Assembly: GCF_014648395.1 (NCBI RefSeq)
Contig: NZ_BMRA01000004.1
Coordinates: forward strand, 171,394-235,393
From: Micromonospora fulviviridis
Lineage (GTDB): Bacteria; Actinomycetota; Actinomycetes; Mycobacteriales; Micromonosporaceae
Length of the DNA stretch: 64,000 nt
Direction: 5' to 3'
Shown: positions 63,772 to 64,000 of the stretch, piece by piece
How positions within the stretch are numbered: position 1 is the first letter of the stretch
Layout: each line of letters opens with the position of its first letter
Program-made: the position numbers and the translations under genes
The notes under the pieces: generated by a model
Databases searched by the model: none
Told to the model about the DNA's origin: nothing
The model's input: only the letters and a program-made list of their open reading frames with translations

Positions 63772-64000
63772 TCAGTCGGGGCAGGGCAGCCGCTCCAGCG
63801 GCGCGGGGGTGTCCCCTCGGCGCACCACCTGCCCGAAGCAGGCGGCGGCGTCGGCCCGCTGCCAGCCGAGCACCGACGCGGCGGTCTTCGCCACGCGTAC
63901 CCGGAAGACCAGCCGGACCTCGGCGGCGACCGCCGTCACCGTGATGACCTCGACGCCGTCCACGGTCCCGGCGGCGCGCCGCAGGTCCGCCTCCCGGTCC
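63772..64000 (-). CDS. Unknown protein, cut by the window edge (5' partial)
   Basis: The last 75 codons of a gene that begins beyond the window. The visible part reads DREADLRRAAGTVDGVEVIT, then TAVAAEVRLVFRVRVAKTAA and a tail with Cys (AAACFGQVVRRGDTPAPLER). The frame stays open to the edge with no in-frame stop, and a GTG at 63963 is only a possible internal start. No domain can be named. Confidence 0.55.
   Translation of the reverse strand, partial: DREADLRRAAGTVDGVEVITVTAVAAEVRLVFRVRVAKTAASVLGWQRADAAACFGQVVRRGDTPAPLERLPCPD

Overview
The window is very GC-rich actinobacterial DNA with strong GC3 bias, GTG/TTG starts and many start codons sitting 6-8 nt after a TANNNT box (apparently leaderless transcripts). 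Gene content (Nif3 / zinc-ribbon / RNase H-CobC block, AhpE-type peroxiredoxin, DUF3040, DUF3052, SigE-type ECF factor, stand-alone prim-pol, type A RNase P RNA) fits Micromonosporaceae, probably Micromonospora. That placement is inference; no 16S rRNA gene is present.

Left end (1-2.8 kb): the 3' part of a fused alpha/beta 2-oxoacid dehydrogenase E1, a DUF3052 protein, an AhpE-like peroxiredoxin and tRNA-Val(TAC). Directly behind the tRNA lies a frameshifted, truncated tyrosine-integrase remnant. It opens a gene-poor, lower-GC scar (about 2.8-6.0 kb) that holds a TPR protein, two unknown membrane proteins (one rich in AT, with TTA codons, between 42-bp direct repeats) and debris.

6-24 kb is a mosaic of short units: two sulfotransferases, an AlkZ-type winged-helix protein, two lipoproteins, HEAT-like and DUF3800 proteins, epoxide hydrolase, an msrB-msrA operon, a GH15 glucanase/trehalase, a thioredoxin-reductase-like enzyme divergent from a cupin regulator, an acyltransferase and a purine permease. 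24-37 kb holds a GNAT acetyltransferase behind a leader that looks like an attenuator, an ECF sigma factor with a membrane beta-propeller partner, a phosphotransferase, a TetR/RibD-like divergent pair, a pyruvyl transferase, a PfkB kinase, and a SNF2 helicase coupled to a SWIM protein.

37.9-44.1 kb is a tightly coupled five-gene operon (DUF1800, DUF1501, ferric-reductase-like flavocytochrome, FMN-binding protein, ApbE) that reads as an extracytosolic flavin electron-transfer module. 44-50 kb has prim-pol, an XRE regulator, a flavoprotein, and the conserved Nif3 / zinc-ribbon / RNase H-CobC operon. 50-55 kb has a monocarboxylate-type symporter with its DUF3311 subunit, a MarR/MFS divergent pair with a clear operator, a TauE/SafE permease and rnpB.

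55.8-58.8 kb is the most striking block: a secreted NucA/NucB-type nuclease with PKD modules followed at once by a small protein that resembles the Bacillus nuclease inhibitor Nin/ComJ. The right end has a GAF-SpoIIE phosphatase, a TetR/FBP zinc-finger divergent pair, a YcaQ-type glycosylase relative, a PadR regulator with its membrane partner, and a gene cut by the window edge. No CRISPR array, intact insertion sequence or large biosynthetic cluster was seen.
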